DNA of 64,000 bases from Neisseria subflava. GTDB lineage: Bacteria; Pseudomonadota; Gammaproteobacteria; Burkholderiales; Neisseriaceae. A model generated the notes under the pieces. It searched no databases, was not told where the DNA came from, and worked only from the letters and a program-made list of their open reading frames with translations. Numbering within the stretch: the first letter of the stretch is position 1; each line of letters opens with the position of its first letter. The stretch lies in assembly GCF_003044935.1 (NCBI RefSeq), contig NZ_POXP01000003.1, positions 186,001 through 250,000 on the forward strand, written 5' to 3'. Both the position numbers and the translations under genes were made by a program. This document shows, piece after piece, positions 29,824 through 38,633 of this stretch.

Positions 29824-29944
29824 TTTTACGCTTATTTTTACGGGAAAAGTGGGAAAAAAGTAGGAATGTGTAATCGAGTGTTAAGGGGAATGATTTTTAA
29901 CTGATTGATATTTAAACGCTATGTTTGATGATATAGCTGAAAAT

Positions 29945-29974
29945 AAAAGGCCGTCTGAAATTCAGACGGCCTCT
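29945..29974. terminator. Inverted DUS pair after the antiporter gene
   Basis: AAGGCCGTCTGAA directly abutting TTCAGACGGCCT (29947-29972) with almost no loop. Confidence 0.65.
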
Positions 29975-29978
29975 AAGT

Positions 29979-31397
29979 TTAAAAGAGCTGCCAAACGAAG
30001 AAAATCATCGTATGCAGGGCAAACAGCGGTACCAATACAATCACCGACCATGCCATATAGCCGAAGAAGGAAGGCATTGGTACGCCGCGTTGTTCGGCAA
30101 TGGCTTTGACCATGAAGTTCGGCGCATTACCGATATAAGTGAGCGCGCCCATAAATACGGAACCCATGGATACTGCCAGCAGCGAATGGAACAGGTGGCC
30201 TGTCATCAAGGCTTGGGCATCGCCACCGGCCATATTGAAGAACACCAAATAAGTCGGCGCGTTATCCAAGAATGCCGACAAAATGCCGCTCATCCAGAAA
30301 TACATCACATTAATCGGGTTGCCTGCCGCGTCGTGAACCAACGAAACAACGGAAGCCAATGCGCCTGTTTCACCGGCTTTCAAAATCGCCAAAACAGGCG
30401 AAATGGTAATGAAAATACCCAAAAACAGTTTGCCCACTTCGGCAATCGGCTCGAAGTTGAACTCATTACCTGCGCGTACCTGTTTGGGCGTAATAATCCA
30501 AGATACGGCGGTCAGAGCCAGCAAAATACCATCGCGTGCCAAGTTTTGCAGTGCATAGTGGCTGCCCAAAATCTCGAAACCCGGATGATTCGGCTGCCAC
30601 AGGCCGGAGAGCAAAACTGCGCCGACTACGCCGGCCAGTAACAGGAAATTCCATTTGCCGTAAATTTTGACTTTTTCTTCTTTATCGGAAGGAGCGGGAG
30701 CGAGGTGTTCGCTTTGTTCACGCTTGAAGTGTCGGCTGTCGATGATGTAGAAAACGGCCAGCAAAATCACAGAACTGATCAATACAGGCATCAGCATGTG
30801 TTTGACCGTCCACATAAAATCTACGCCTTTCAGGAATCCTAAGAACAGAGGAGGATCGCCTAAAGGAGTCAGACCGCCGCCGATATTTGCCACCAAGAAA
30901 ATGAAGAAAATCACAATGTGAACGCGGTAGTGGCGTTTATGGTTGGCTTTCAAAAGCGGACGAATCATCAACATAGCCGCGCCTGTCGTCCCCATGATGG
31001 AAGACAAAGCCGTACCGACTGCCAACAGGATTGTGTTCAATTTAGGCGAACCATGCAAATCGCCGCTGACAAAAATACCGCCTGAAATGGTATAAAGCGC
31101 CAAAAGCAGCAGGATAAAGGGGATATATTCTTCAACCAATGCATGGGCAACGGTATGCACGCCGGCTCCGAAACCAAAGGTTATGATGAATGGCGTTAAA
31201 AACAGCAGTGTCCAAAATGCTGTAATTTTGCCGAAGTGGTGGTGCCAAATACGGGAGAAAAACAGAGGTCCGAGTGCAATGGATAAGAGAATCAGTGCAA
31301 ACGGCAGACCCCAAAGCAGGCTTGCGGATGAGCCGTCAAAATCGGATGCCGCAGCAGGAAAGGCGGCAAGAAGTAGTAAAAATGAGAGAGAGCGCAT
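29979..31397 (-). CDS. Sodium:proton antiporter, NhaD / ion transporter superfamily
   Basis: 472 residues, about 11-12 membrane segments after an N-terminal hydrophobic leader. The segments TTGAAMLMIRPLLKANHKR and FFIFLVANIGGGLTPLGDPPLFLGFLKGV, then SGILSAFLDNAPTYLVFFNMAGGD and ALTYIGNAPNFMVKAIAEQ, are those of the NhaD/CitM-type ion transporter superfamily, where the DNAPTY and GDPP segments form the ion site. Lying just before nqr on the same strand, it probably uses the sodium gradient that NQR builds to control pH or Na+. Exact ion preference is not shown by sequence. Confidence 0.87.
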   Translation of the reverse strand: MRSLSFLLLLAAFPAAASDFDGSSASLLWGLPFALILLSIALGPLFFSRIWHHHFGKITAFWTLLFLTPFIITFGFGAGVHTVAHALVEEYIPFILLLLALYTISGGIFVSGDLHGSPKLNTILLAVGTALSSIMGTTGAAMLMIRPLLKANHKRHYRVHIVIFFIFLVANIGGGLTPLGDPPLFLGFLKGVDFMWTVKHMLMPVLISSVILLAVFYIIDSRHFKREQSEHLAPAPSDKEEKVKIYGKWNFLLLAGVVGAVLLSGLWQPNHPGFEILGSHYALQNLARDGILLALTAVSWIITPKQVRAGNEFNFEPIAEVGKLFLGIFITISPVLAILKAGETGALASVVSLVHDAAGNPINVMYFWMSGILSAFLDNAPTYLVFFNMAGGDAQALMTGHLFHSLLAVSMGSVFMGALTYIGNAPNFMVKAIAEQRGVPMPSFFGYMAWSVIVLVPLFALHTMIFFVWQLF

Positions 31398-31802
31398 AGT
31401 ATTTCCTTTTTATTCTGTTGCGCCGTGAGGAACTTCATTGAGAAAACACGGCGGTGAAATATTCAGGCCGTCTGAAAATATCCAGACGAACTGCGCGGTT
31501 GTGTCAGGGGAAAGTATAACGCAAAGCAAGTGTTAAGGGACGGTTTAGAGTGTTGGAATCAAAAGAAATGTTGATACAAATAAAGGAATCAAAATGAGTA
31601 GAGTAGTTGGAGGTAGTAAAAAAATGGTTTTGAAACAGGAGTTTGAAATATCGGAAATAATGCTATCGAAAAAATATTTTGAATTAATTTTAGCTAAAAT
31701 TTACATTTAATTGAATAAATGGAGGCTGTCTGAAAAATGAGGGTCGAATAGCGTGTTTTAGTTCTTACTGATTGTTTTAATGGATAAATTGGGTGTAAAA
31801 AC
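31398..31802. other. AT-rich gap with a leader hairpin but no gene
   Basis: No credible coding frame. CGCCGTG (31421-31427) and CACGGCG (31447-31453) form a 7-base inverted repeat 24-56 bases upstream of the antiporter start and could fold in its leader. A TATACT on the minus strand (31518-31513) is a possible -10. One DUS lies near 31465 and a degenerate one (GGCTGTCTGAAA) near 31725. Confidence 0.6.
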
Positions 31803-31840
31803 AAAAAAACAGGTAAGCAAAAATGCCTACCTGTTTTATT
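31803..31840. terminator. Terminator after the DUF454 gene
   Basis: AAAACAGGTA and TACCTGTTTT with a 12-base loop that can form a further short GC pair; A-rich before, TATTTTA after. No DUS. Confidence 0.8.
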
Positions 31841-32200
31841 TTATGCTTCCGGCCGTAACCACATCCATACAGCCACGCAACTACAGAAGATTGATGATAC
31901 GGCACCAATCCACCAGCGTTCTGGAAATTGCCAAAACATAAACAGGCAAGAAAGAGCCATCATGCCGATAGCGAAGAACTTTGCCTTGCGTGGCACGGCG
32001 CCGTTGTTTTCCCAGTTTTGTATGATCGGACCGAAATGGCGGTGATGATACAGCCAATTGTGAAAGCGCGGCGAGGCTTTTGCCCAGCAGGCGGCGGTCA
32101 ATAAAATGAAAGGCGTAGTCGGCAGTAATGGCAGGAAAATGCCGATAATGCCCAAGACGAGTGACAATGCGCCGCAAAAAATCAATAAATAGCGAACCAT
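31841..32200 (-). CDS. DUF454 (YbaN-like) inner membrane protein
   Basis: 119 residues: an N-terminal hairpin of two membrane helices with the GIIGIFLPLLPTTPFILL motif that defines DUF454, a soluble stretch FHNWLYHHRHFGPIIQNWENNGAVPRKAK, and two more helices. YbaN-type proteins are widespread small inner-membrane proteins of unknown role. It is 14 bases downstream of the DUF1415 gene and probably in the same transcript. Confidence 0.9.
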   Translation of the reverse strand: MVRYLLIFCGALSLVLGIIGIFLPLLPTTPFILLTAACWAKASPRFHNWLYHHRHFGPIIQNWENNGAVPRKAKFFAIGMMALSCLFMFWQFPERWWIGAVSSIFCSCVAVWMWLRPEA

Positions 32201-32214
32201 CTTCCCATCACCAA

Positions 32215-32811
32215 TTATTTGTTTTCAGATGGCTTGTGATGCGGAAATGGACAACGCGGAATGTCTAATTTATCCCAGCCCTCATGCCCCATTTTTTCCA
32301 GCAGCGCGATATTGCGGTCAAAAATTGCCGAGGCATCGGGAAATGCTTCAGCCGCTTTGGCAATACTGTCTTCACGAATCAGATGCAAGGTCGGGTAGGA
32401 CGAACGATTGGTGTAGTTGCTGATGTCGTCGGCTTCTGTGCCTTCAAATTGAAAATCGGGATGGAACGGCGCAATTTGGACAATCCCTTCCAATTCATTT
32501 TCTACAACGGCATCATCGGCGATTTCCAACATTTGGTTGAAGGTTTCAAAATCAGGGAACAGCGTTGGATGAACCAGTAAAGTGGTTTCCAATTCCGAAG
32601 CAGGCGTATTGCCCAGAAGCTGCAATTCACGATCCAAATCTTCAAGAAAACCGTCCAAATGACGGGCTTCACTGACAACGATGCGAACCAGGTTTTTAAC
32701 GTGCGGCGCTTTGGCAAAAGGGCAGAGATTCAGCCCGATAACGGCTTTTTCCAGCCATTGTTTGGTATGTTCTGAAACAGTATTGGTATCGAGATGGGTG
32801 GTGTTTGTCAT
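32215..32811 (-). CDS. DUF1415 protein
   Basis: 198 residues. The motif LNLCPFAKAPHVKNLVRIVVSEA near residue 30 and the closing HEGWDKLDIPRCPF are those of DUF1415, a proteobacterial family without assigned function; the conserved Cys in both motifs suggest a metal or redox site (inference). No membrane helix or signal. First of a two-gene unit with the DUF454 gene. Confidence 0.88.
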   Translation of the reverse strand: MTNTTHLDTNTVSEHTKQWLEKAVIGLNLCPFAKAPHVKNLVRIVVSEARHLDGFLEDLDRELQLLGNTPASELETTLLVHPTLFPDFETFNQMLEIADDAVVENELEGIVQIAPFHPDFQFEGTEADDISNYTNRSSYPTLHLIREDSIAKAAEAFPDASAIFDRNIALLEKMGHEGWDKLDIPRCPFPHHKPSENK

Positions 32812-32882
32812 AGTAAAAGCTTATGTGAATTATTCTTAAAAAGTATACAAGTGTATGGATGTGAAAGCAAACCATTGGAATT

Positions 32883-32915
32883 TAAAAGGCCGTCTGAACT
32901 ACAGACGGCCTTTAT
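32883..32915. terminator. Inverted DUS pair after asnC
   Basis: AAAGGCCGTCTG (32886-32897) and CAGACGGCCTTT (32902-32913), 4-base loop, ending the minus-strand regulator gene. Confidence 0.75.
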
Positions 32916-32928
32916 CAGTTTCAAATCA

Positions 32929-33411
32929 TCAATCCTGAACCAAATGAACCAAAGGCAGAGCAGTCGTGTTTTTAATTTCTTTCAACACAAAACTTGATTG
33001 CGCATCTTGCACGCCGTGGTGTGAAAGTAGCGTGTCCAAAACAAAATGGGAAAACGCGTTCATATCGGTAAAAAAGGCATGGAGCAGATAGTCGGTTTCG
33101 CCCGTTAAAGCAAAGCAGCTCAATACTTCCGGCCAAGCGCGGACGGATTCGGAAAAATCCTCACGCGCATCTTTTGCCTTGCTAATCGATACACGGATAA
33201 AAGCCTGCAAACCCAAGCCCAAAGATACGGGAGAAAGCTGGGCGGCGTATTTTTGAATGATGCCCGCATCTTCAAGCTGTTTGAGACGGCGTAGACAGGG
33301 AGAAGGGGAGAGCGCCACTTTTTCAGAAAGCTCAACATTGCTCAACCGCCCATTTTCCTGCAAAACCTGCAGAATCTTTAAATCCGTTTTATCCAAGTTT
33401 AGATGAGGCAT
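32929..33411 (-). CDS. asnC: Lrp/AsnC-family transcriptional regulator
   Basis: 160 residues: N-terminal HTH (LDKTDLKILQVLQENGRLSNVELSEKVALSPSPCLRRLKQLEDAGII) and a C-terminal RAM ligand domain (FALTGETDYLLHAFFTDMNAFSHFVLDTLLSHHGV). Position close to the nqr genes fits the meningococcal AsnC (NMB0573), a global regulator of the response to poor nutrient supply that binds Leu and Met; the orthology is inferred from likeness and context. Its promoter contains a palindrome, so autoregulation is likely. Confidence 0.85.
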   Translation of the reverse strand: MPHLNLDKTDLKILQVLQENGRLSNVELSEKVALSPSPCLRRLKQLEDAGIIQKYAAQLSPVSLGLGLQAFIRVSISKAKDAREDFSESVRAWPEVLSCFALTGETDYLLHAFFTDMNAFSHFVLDTLLSHHGVQDAQSSFVLKEIKNTTALPLVHLVQD

Positions 33412-33485
33412 GATGGTTCTCCCAATGTAGACAATGTATGTTTTGAAAATGAAAAATGCTTAAAAATAAAGACTTGTATGGTTAA

Positions 33486-33520
33486 ATTATATATTGAGTT
33501 CAGATGTGCGACAAATTGTC
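33486..33520 (-). promoter_or_regulatory. asnC promoter with overlapping palindrome
   Basis: On the minus strand TTGTCG (33514-33509), 17-base spacer and TATAAT (33491-33486). GACAAATTGTC (33510-33520), a perfect 5-base dyad with a central A, covers the -35 box, where a bound regulator would block transcription. The rest of the gap 33412-33814 holds two DUS elements and no gene. Confidence 0.6.
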
Positions 33521-33625
33521 TTATAAGGAGTGTTGCGAATTTGTTTTATGTAGTTGTGAAAAGATGAAGGCCGTCTGAAACTAATCAAGATTAAAGTTTT
33601 ATGTCATATTAGGATTAGATATAAA

Positions 33626-33656
33626 GAGGCCGTCTGAAAATGATTTCAGACGGCAT
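33626..33656. terminator. Mixed DUS pair (AG-DUS with AT-DUS)
   Basis: GAGGCCGTCTGAAA (33626-33639) faces TTTCAGACGGCAT (33644-33656). The right arm read on the minus strand is ATGCCGTCTGAA, the dialect of the meningitidis/gonorrhoeae group. Confidence 0.6.
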
Positions 33657-33814
33657 TTATTTTCGTAATGTGATGATTCAGGCTCTTAATGACCTTGTTT
33701 TGGAGAGTTTTGTTCTTTTGCTTTGATTCGTTTTCCGCGTTTGTATTTGGCTTTGTTTGGGGTGTTTTCTTCGCAATGTATTTTTGTGTTTTTCTTAAGG
33801 TATATGCTTGGTCG

Positions 33815-34288
33815 TTATCCGTTTGAGTTGTCTCGGCACATGGCGGGAATCATCATCGGATCCAGTGTTCCGCCGCATTGCCAGTTAAACAACCAAGTCG
33901 AGTCATTGTTAATTCGATAAGGAGTCAGGGTCAGGACTTTGCCTTTGTTCTGCCCTTTATCGAAAGGAATGCTGATTTTGCCTGTATCTGCTTCTACAGT
34001 TACGCCACCGTTTTGGATGTATGTACCGCCGATGCGTTGAGCGGTAACGCCGATTGAGCCTTGTTTACTGACATCCTCTGCATTGGGCAGGCGATTATTT
34101 ACCGCTGAGGCAATGCTGATTTCGGTTTTCAGGTCGTCGGCAAGGTATAGTGCTTCGGAGGCTTGCGCCCTACCGATATAGTTTTGGTAAGTGGGTATGG
34201 CGACAACAACCAGAATACCGAGGATGGCGATCACTATCATCAGCTCAATCAGGGTAAAACCTTTTTGGGCTTGAAATGGGGTATTCAT
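33815..34288 (-). CDS. Type IV pilin, second of a tandem pair
   Basis: 157 residues. Class III leader of nine residues then G-F cleavage ([35 protein letters not shown]), with Glu at +5. The C-terminal domain of about 115 residues has one cysteine pair (NWQCGGT and AMCRDN) enclosing a short D-region. It diverges from the first pilin after the N-terminal helix and is shorter in the D-region, so it is a distinct major-like pilin rather than a copy. A strong hairpin lies between the two, and no clear ribosome site or promoter precedes this one, so expression may be low. Confidence 0.85.
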   Translation of the reverse strand: MNTPFQAQKGFTLIELMIVIAILGILVVVAIPTYQNYIGRAQASEALYLADDLKTEISIASAVNNRLPNAEDVSKQGSIGVTAQRIGGTYIQNGGVTVEADTGKISIPFDKGQNKGKVLTLTPYRINNDSTWLFNWQCGGTLDPMMIPAMCRDNSNG

Positions 34289-34321
34289 TTGAGTGTATCG
34301 TTTTCAGGTTTTTTTATTTTT

Positions 34322-34364
34322 ATAAAGCAAATCCCATAATTGCCTTATGGGATTTGCTTTTATT
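34322..34364. terminator. Hairpin between the two pilin genes
   Basis: A perfect 16-base stem, AAAGCAAATCCCATAA (34324-34339) and TTATGGGATTTGCTTT (34345-34360), 5-base loop. It should end most pilE transcripts; on the minus strand the tail is only moderately T-rich. Confidence 0.75.
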
Positions 34365-34382
34365 TAGACTGCAATACCAATA

Positions 34383-34859
34383 TTAGCGGCAGTTAGCAGG
34401 AACGTGTTTAGGTTCGCCACCAGTAAATTTACAACTCCAACTCAAAGGAGCTTCTGAATCTGAGGTACCTGCTGTGGCACCATTTTGACTTGGGGTCAAT
34501 GTGAATACTGGATTTTCTGTTGCACCAGTGGCTTGGGTGGTAACTGTAATTACCCCACCATTTGCAATGTCAATACTCTTAACATATTTAGTTGGTACAA
34601 ATTTGTAGCCTGTATTACCCATTTTGGCTTTATCAGTTGTACCAGTAGTATAGGCTGTAACACTACTTAAGCCATCAAGAGCAGCAGCTGTTTCGGCTAC
34701 AGCTAATTTAGCAGGTTCAGCTAATCCCAAGCCTTCAGATACTTTGGCGCGGATAGTGTAGTCTTGGTACGCAGGCAGAGCGATTACGGCCAAGATGCCC
34801 AAGATGGCGATAACGATCATCAATTCGATCAGGGTGAAACCTTTTTGGATTGCTTTCAT
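34383..34859 (-). CDS. pilE: Major type IV pilin
   Basis: 158 residues. The leader MKAIQKG is cleaved before [36 protein letters not shown], the conserved neisserial PilE N-terminus with Glu+5. The globular domain carries one cysteine pair near the end (WSCKF and ANCR). There is no obvious array of silent pilS cassettes or a G4-forming sequence nearby, as expected of commensals that lack pilin antigenic variation. Its upstream region has an apparent sigma-54 promoter and repeated activator-like sites rather than an obvious sigma-70 promoter. pilE builds the fibre used for adhesion, twitching and DNA uptake, which fits the many uptake sequences here. Confidence 0.93.
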   Translation of the reverse strand: MKAIQKGFTLIELMIVIAILGILAVIALPAYQDYTIRAKVSEGLGLAEPAKLAVAETAAALDGLSSVTAYTTGTTDKAKMGNTGYKFVPTKYVKSIDIANGGVITVTTQATGATENPVFTLTPSQNGATAGTSDSEAPLSWSCKFTGGEPKHVPANCR

Positions 34860-35023
34860 TGATTAAAACTCCAGTTTGAAAGTGTGAATAATTATGTTTA
34901 AGTAAAAAGTCCGTAATGTGCTTGGCACTATGTATTATGAGTAAACCATAAAGTAAGAAGGAATATACAGCTTCCGTCGGGCTTGCTGCTTTGAGGCTTG
35001 GGCCTTATCGGACGTGTTGTTTC

Positions 35024-35041
35024 AAGCAGGCAGTGTGCCAA
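35024..35041 (-). promoter_or_regulatory. Sigma-54 (-24/-12) promoter of pilE
   Basis: The minus strand reads TTGGCACACTGCCTGCTT: TTGGCAC at -24 and CTGCTT at -12, with exactly ten bases between the invariant GG (35039-35038) and GC (35027-35026). Predicted start near 35014 leaves a leader of about 155 bases. Sigma-54-driven pilE is established for N. elongata; in gonococcus a similar site is unused because rpoN is broken. Confidence 0.75.
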
Positions 35042-35169
35042 GTGTACAAAACTGGTTAAAAAATTTATTTTTTATTTTTTATTTATTGTTTTTATTGGGT
35101 TTATTTTTTAATTTTTAAATTTTGTGAGGTTTGTTTGAAAGTTTCAGGATTTTTGGGAAATTAGGGGGT

Positions 35170-35245
35170 TGACGTTTTTTGTCAGTTTTGTGTTTTTTGT
35201 GACAGGGAAGGGAGACAAGTTTGGGTGTGTGACGTTTTTTGTCAG
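35170..35245. promoter_or_regulatory. Repeated activator-site-like elements upstream of pilE
   Basis: TGACGTTTTTTGTCAG occurs exactly at 35170-35185 and again at 35230-35245, 60 bases apart; each has TGAC/GTCA ends. A third, partial copy GTTTTTTGTGACAG lies at 35192-35205. They are about 130-205 bases upstream of the -24/-12 promoter, the usual range for enhancer-binding activators of sigma-54. The protein that would bind is not in the window. Confidence 0.6.
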
Positions 35246-35598
35246 AATTTAGTTTAATTTAATAATATGTTAATTGGTTTGGATGGGCGGTATTTTTATG
35301 GATTAATCGGTGAGTTTAATATTTTGTGATTTTATTTTTTTGTTTTTTATGGGTTTTATTTTGTATGCGTATTTTGTTTGAATATGGATGAGGAAAAGAT
35401 TTGGAAGGAAGGATTTTTTACGAGGGTTTGGTGTAATAGGTGAATGAAAATTTATTATCAGAATTATATTCATTTGGGTTATGATTTTAGAATGTAGTTT
35501 TATGTCAGAAGGAAGTTTTGGTTTCGAATTTTAAGGCTTTGGATTTCTTGAGTGTTTTAGAAGGATATATTCAGGATGTTTATATTTTTGGGTGCGAT
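35246..35598. other. AT-rich gap without a gene
   Basis: Strongly AT-rich, rich in T-runs on the plus strand, no coding frame, no DUS. I see no further repeat beyond the elements described upstream of pilE. Confidence 0.6.
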
Positions 35599-35633
35599 TA
35601 GGGTGAGCAAAAAATGCTCACCCTATGTTTTTA
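35599..35633. terminator. Terminator downstream of glnD
   Basis: AGGGTGAGCA (35600-35609) and TGCTCACCCT (35615-35624) with a loop of five A, then ATGTTTTTA on the plus strand. Confidence 0.7.
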
Positions 35634-35650
35634 AGATGTTCAGACGGCCT

Positions 35651-38209
35651 TTATGGGGTCAAGACTTCGATCAATGCTTGTTTTAGGGTGTTTTGGGTTT
35701 GCGGGTCTTGTAGGGATGGGCTGTAGGTAATGAAGCTGTCCTCAATGCGCTGATCCAAGGTGGTGATTTTGGCGTAGCGCAGGCTGATGTTGTGTGCGAA
35801 GAAGGTCTCGGCGATGTCGGCGAGGAGGTGGGGGCGGTTGACTGCGGTGATGTCTATGGTGTGCCAGCCGGGATAATCTTCTTCGGGGGTGATGATTACG
35901 GTAGGCAGAATGGGGATGTGGCGGATGCGGCGGCTGATGTGTGGGCGGCCGCTTTGTTTTTGGACGGTGGTATTGCCGTGGATGAAGCTGTTGAGCTCGG
36001 CTTCGAGTGCGCTTTGGCGGTCGGGATATTCTTCAGGAGGGAGATTGTCGGGAAGTTGCAGGATAAAGGTGTCGAGGATGTAGTCGTGCTCGGTAATGAA
36101 GGCGCGGGCGGCTTGGATGTCGAAACGGTGGCTGCTGAAGATACGGCAGAGGCGTGCGAAGAGGCGGTCGCCATTGGGCATGAACACCATGACTTGAAGG
36201 CTGTTGCTTTGGGGGAGGATGCGGCTGCGGACGGCCGGACTTTGGGTGTCGTAGGCGAGGTTTGCGGTGTGCCAGAGGATTTCCCGCGTCTGATGGCGGA
36301 CGTAGTATGCGCTGCCGAGGATGCGGCGGAGTTTTTGTTGGTTTTTGAGGGGAACGGCCGCGCGTGTGAGCTGGTCGGTCGAGGCTTGTTCGCGTCGGTT
36401 GGGGAGGCGTTCGGGATCGTGGTGTTTGCTGTTTAAAACGGCGGCGGTGCTGTGGTAGAGGGTTTGGAGCAGGCTGGCGCGCCATGTGTTCCAAAGTTTA
36501 GGGTTGGTGCCGCGGATGTCTGCAATGGTAAGCAGGTAGAGTGCGTCGAGGTATTCGCGTGTGGGAATACGGCGGCAAAAGGCTTGGAGGACATGGGGAT
36601 CTTGGATATCTTCTTTTTGGGCAACGGTGGACATGAGCAGGTGGTTTTCAACCAGCCATGCGAGGAGGTGGCTTTCTTCTTCGGTGTAGTAGTGGTTGGC
36701 GGCGAATTGTTGTGCGTCTTTGACGCCTTCTTTGGCGTGATCGCCGCCACGGCCTTTGGCGATGTCGTGCAACAGGGCGGCGGTGTAGAGGACATATGGT
36801 CGCGGATAGGCCTGCATGATGGCGCTGGCCTCGGGCATTTCGTGGCTGTGGGTTTCGATGGCGAGACGGCGCATATTGCGGACGACGGTCAGGATGTGGT
36901 CGTCTACGGGGTAAATATGGAAGAGGTCGTGTTGGAGCAGGCCGGTGATTTTTTCCCATGCGGGGAGATAGCGGCCCAGTACGCCGTAGAGGTTGAGAAA
37001 ACGGAGGGTTTGGGTAAGGCCGGTGCCGTGTTTGAAGAATTGGATGAAGCGGCGGCGGTTTTCTGGGTTTTGGGTGAAACGGGCGTTGATTTTTCGTGTG
37101 GCCGCCCACCATGCGCGCAGGGTTTGCGGCTCGATGGTGGTGATGTTTTGCTCCTGCATGGTTTGGATGATGGTAAAGATGTGTTCGGGGTTTTGCTCGA
37201 ACAGGGCAAGGTCGTTGGCGGCGATTTGGTGGCCGATGCGTTTGTAGTGGCTGTCGATGGGGTGAATGTGCTGGAGGCGGCCGGGGGTTTGATGGTTTTT
37301 GAGAATCGGAATGAGGATGCCGTTGAGTTGTTTGATGGCTTTGGTGGCGCGGTAGAAGGTGTGCATCAGTGCTTCGCTTCGGCCGCGGATGTCGGGTTGG
37401 GTATAGCCTAAGCTTTCGGCGACTTGGGACTGATAGTCGAAAAGCAGCCTGTCTTCGGGACGGTCGGCGGTAAGGTGGAGGTGAATGCGGATGTTGGCGA
37501 GGCGGCGGTAGCCGTGGGCCAGCATGCCGGCTTCGGTGCGGGTGAGGAAGCCGGCGGTAACGAGGGCGGTGGGGTTGCTGTCTATGCCTTGTGCTTTGGC
37601 TGTCCAAATCAGGGTGTGGATGTCGCGCAGGCCGCCGGGGCAGGTTTTGATGTTGGGTTCGAGTTGTGCGCCTGTGCCTTGGGATTTGGTGTGGCGTTGC
37701 TCCATTTCGAGGAGTTTGGCTTCGATGAAGGCGGCTGTGTTGCGGCGTGTGTTGAGTTTGTTTAGAAGTTGGGCGGTAAGGTTGGGATTGCCTTGGAGAT
37801 GGCGTGCTTCAAGAAAGGCGGTTTCGCCGGTAATGTCGTTTTGGGTGCTTTGGAGGATTTCTTCTATGCTTCCGCTTTTGATGGCGGGATTGAGGCGTGC
37901 GTCCCAAAGGGTTTGGATAAATTGGGCGGTTTGTTGTTGCAGGCCGTCTGAAAATGGTGCGGTGGAAATAATCGCTAAGTCCCAGTCGGAATGAGGATAG
38001 AGTTCGCAACGCCCGAAGCCGCCGATGGCAATCAGACTGATGTCGTCGCTGTCGGGAAAGTGGATTTGCCAGAGGGTTTGCAGCAGGGTTTCGGCAGAGG
38101 CGATATGGTCGCGGAAGTAAACGGTAGGACGGTTGTTTTGGCGGTAGGCGGCTTCTGCTGCGGCTTTTTGTTGCCGGTAGGTTTGGATGGCTTGTTGGGC
38201 GGCGGTCAT
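35651..38209 (-). CDS. glnD: [Protein-PII] uridylyltransferase / uridylyl-removing enzyme
   Basis: 852 residues, full length. The nucleotidyltransferase motif [18 protein letters not shown] has the catalytic GG at 63-64 and DxD at 75-77; the HD domain shows [17 protein letters not shown]; two C-terminal ACT domains follow ([18 protein letters not shown] and [26 protein letters not shown]). It adds UMP to PII when glutamine is low and removes it when high. Unusually GC-rich for the window, which produces long open shadows on the other strand. It starts 19 bases after the HTH gene, likely in one transcript. PII itself is not in the window. Confidence 0.96.
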   Translation of the reverse strand: MTAAQQAIQTYRQQKAAAEAAYRQNNRPTVYFRDHIASAETLLQTLWQIHFPDSDDISLIAIGGFGRCELYPHSDWDLAIISTAPFSDGLQQQTAQFIQTLWDARLNPAIKSGSIEEILQSTQNDITGETAFLEARHLQGNPNLTAQLLNKLNTRRNTAAFIEAKLLEMEQRHTKSQGTGAQLEPNIKTCPGGLRDIHTLIWTAKAQGIDSNPTALVTAGFLTRTEAGMLAHGYRRLANIRIHLHLTADRPEDRLLFDYQSQVAESLGYTQPDIRGRSEALMHTFYRATKAIKQLNGILIPILKNHQTPGRLQHIHPIDSHYKRIGHQIAANDLALFEQNPEHIFTIIQTMQEQNITTIEPQTLRAWWAATRKINARFTQNPENRRRFIQFFKHGTGLTQTLRFLNLYGVLGRYLPAWEKITGLLQHDLFHIYPVDDHILTVVRNMRRLAIETHSHEMPEASAIMQAYPRPYVLYTAALLHDIAKGRGGDHAKEGVKDAQQFAANHYYTEEESHLLAWLVENHLLMSTVAQKEDIQDPHVLQAFCRRIPTREYLDALYLLTIADIRGTNPKLWNTWRASLLQTLYHSTAAVLNSKHHDPERLPNRREQASTDQLTRAAVPLKNQQKLRRILGSAYYVRHQTREILWHTANLAYDTQSPAVRSRILPQSNSLQVMVFMPNGDRLFARLCRIFSSHRFDIQAARAFITEHDYILDTFILQLPDNLPPEEYPDRQSALEAELNSFIHGNTTVQKQSGRPHISRRIRHIPILPTVIITPEEDYPGWHTIDITAVNRPHLLADIAETFFAHNISLRYAKITTLDQRIEDSFITYSPSLQDPQTQNTLKQALIEVLTP

Positions 38210-38228
38210 GATGGTGTCTGGCTGTGAA

Positions 38229-38525
38229 TTAGGCTTGGGTGTCGGCAGGCTCGGTCATTTGGCGGAGCATTTCTTGCGGCGGAAGGAGAAGTTTGTAAGG
38301 GGCGATTTTGAGTGCGGATGCGATTTTTTCGATGTTGGAAAGGGCGATGTTCCAGCGTTTGCGCTCGACGGCGGAGACGTAGGTGCGGTCGAGTCCGCAT
38401 TGGCGTGCGAGTTCTTCTTGCGACCAGCCGTGGTTGACGCGGTAGAGGCGCATGTTGTAGGCGATAACGGCGCGGAGGTCTTGGGGATCGGGCAGGCTGG
38501 GAGGGGGAGTGAGTTTGTTGACCAT
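38229..38525 (-). CDS. Small XRE-family HTH regulator
   Basis: 98 residues, almost entirely one lambda-repressor-like [61 protein letters not shown]. The pattern resembles controller proteins of restriction-modification systems and small housekeeping XRE regulators; no methylase or endonuclease is near, so the second is more likely. First gene before glnD, so it may regulate nitrogen signalling (inference). Confidence 0.85.
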   Translation of the reverse strand: MVNKLTPPPSLPDPQDLRAVIAYNMRLYRVNHGWSQEELARQCGLDRTYVSAVERKRWNIALSNIEKIASALKIAPYKLLLPPQEMLRQMTEPADTQA

Positions 38526-38587
38526 GGTGTTTTGGGTTTGTGGTTTGAACGATAAGGAGATTTTATACTATTTTTGCTAGGGGAAAG

Positions 38588-38620
38588 AAAAGGCCGTCTG
38601 AAAGTTTCAGACGGCCTTCA
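38588..38620. terminator. Inverted DUS pair upstream of the HTH gene
   Basis: AAGGCCGTCTGAAA (38590-38603) and TTTCAGACGGCCTT (38605-38618), 1-base loop. Backup terminator for the minus-strand small RNA. Confidence 0.6.
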
Positions 38621-38633
38621 AGAGGGTAGGTAT

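Noticed and set aside
33723-33920. 65-codon plus-strand frame overlapping the second pilin
   Set aside because: It covers the antisense of the pilin 3' end and AT-rich spacer, with no ribosome site or motif.
34860-35023. Silent pilin cassettes or G4-forming guard sequence near pilE
   Set aside because: No pilin-like fragments or G-rich tract in the flanks; the region is a plain leader.
36452-37607. Open frames of 319 codons, one on the strand opposite glnD and one in another frame of the same strand
   Set aside because: They are shadows of the GC-rich glnD gene; no motif or ribosome site, and glnD fits its family over the whole length.
38229-38525. Controller protein of a restriction-modification system
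   Set aside because: No methylase or endonuclease gene adjoins; glnD and a small RNA do.
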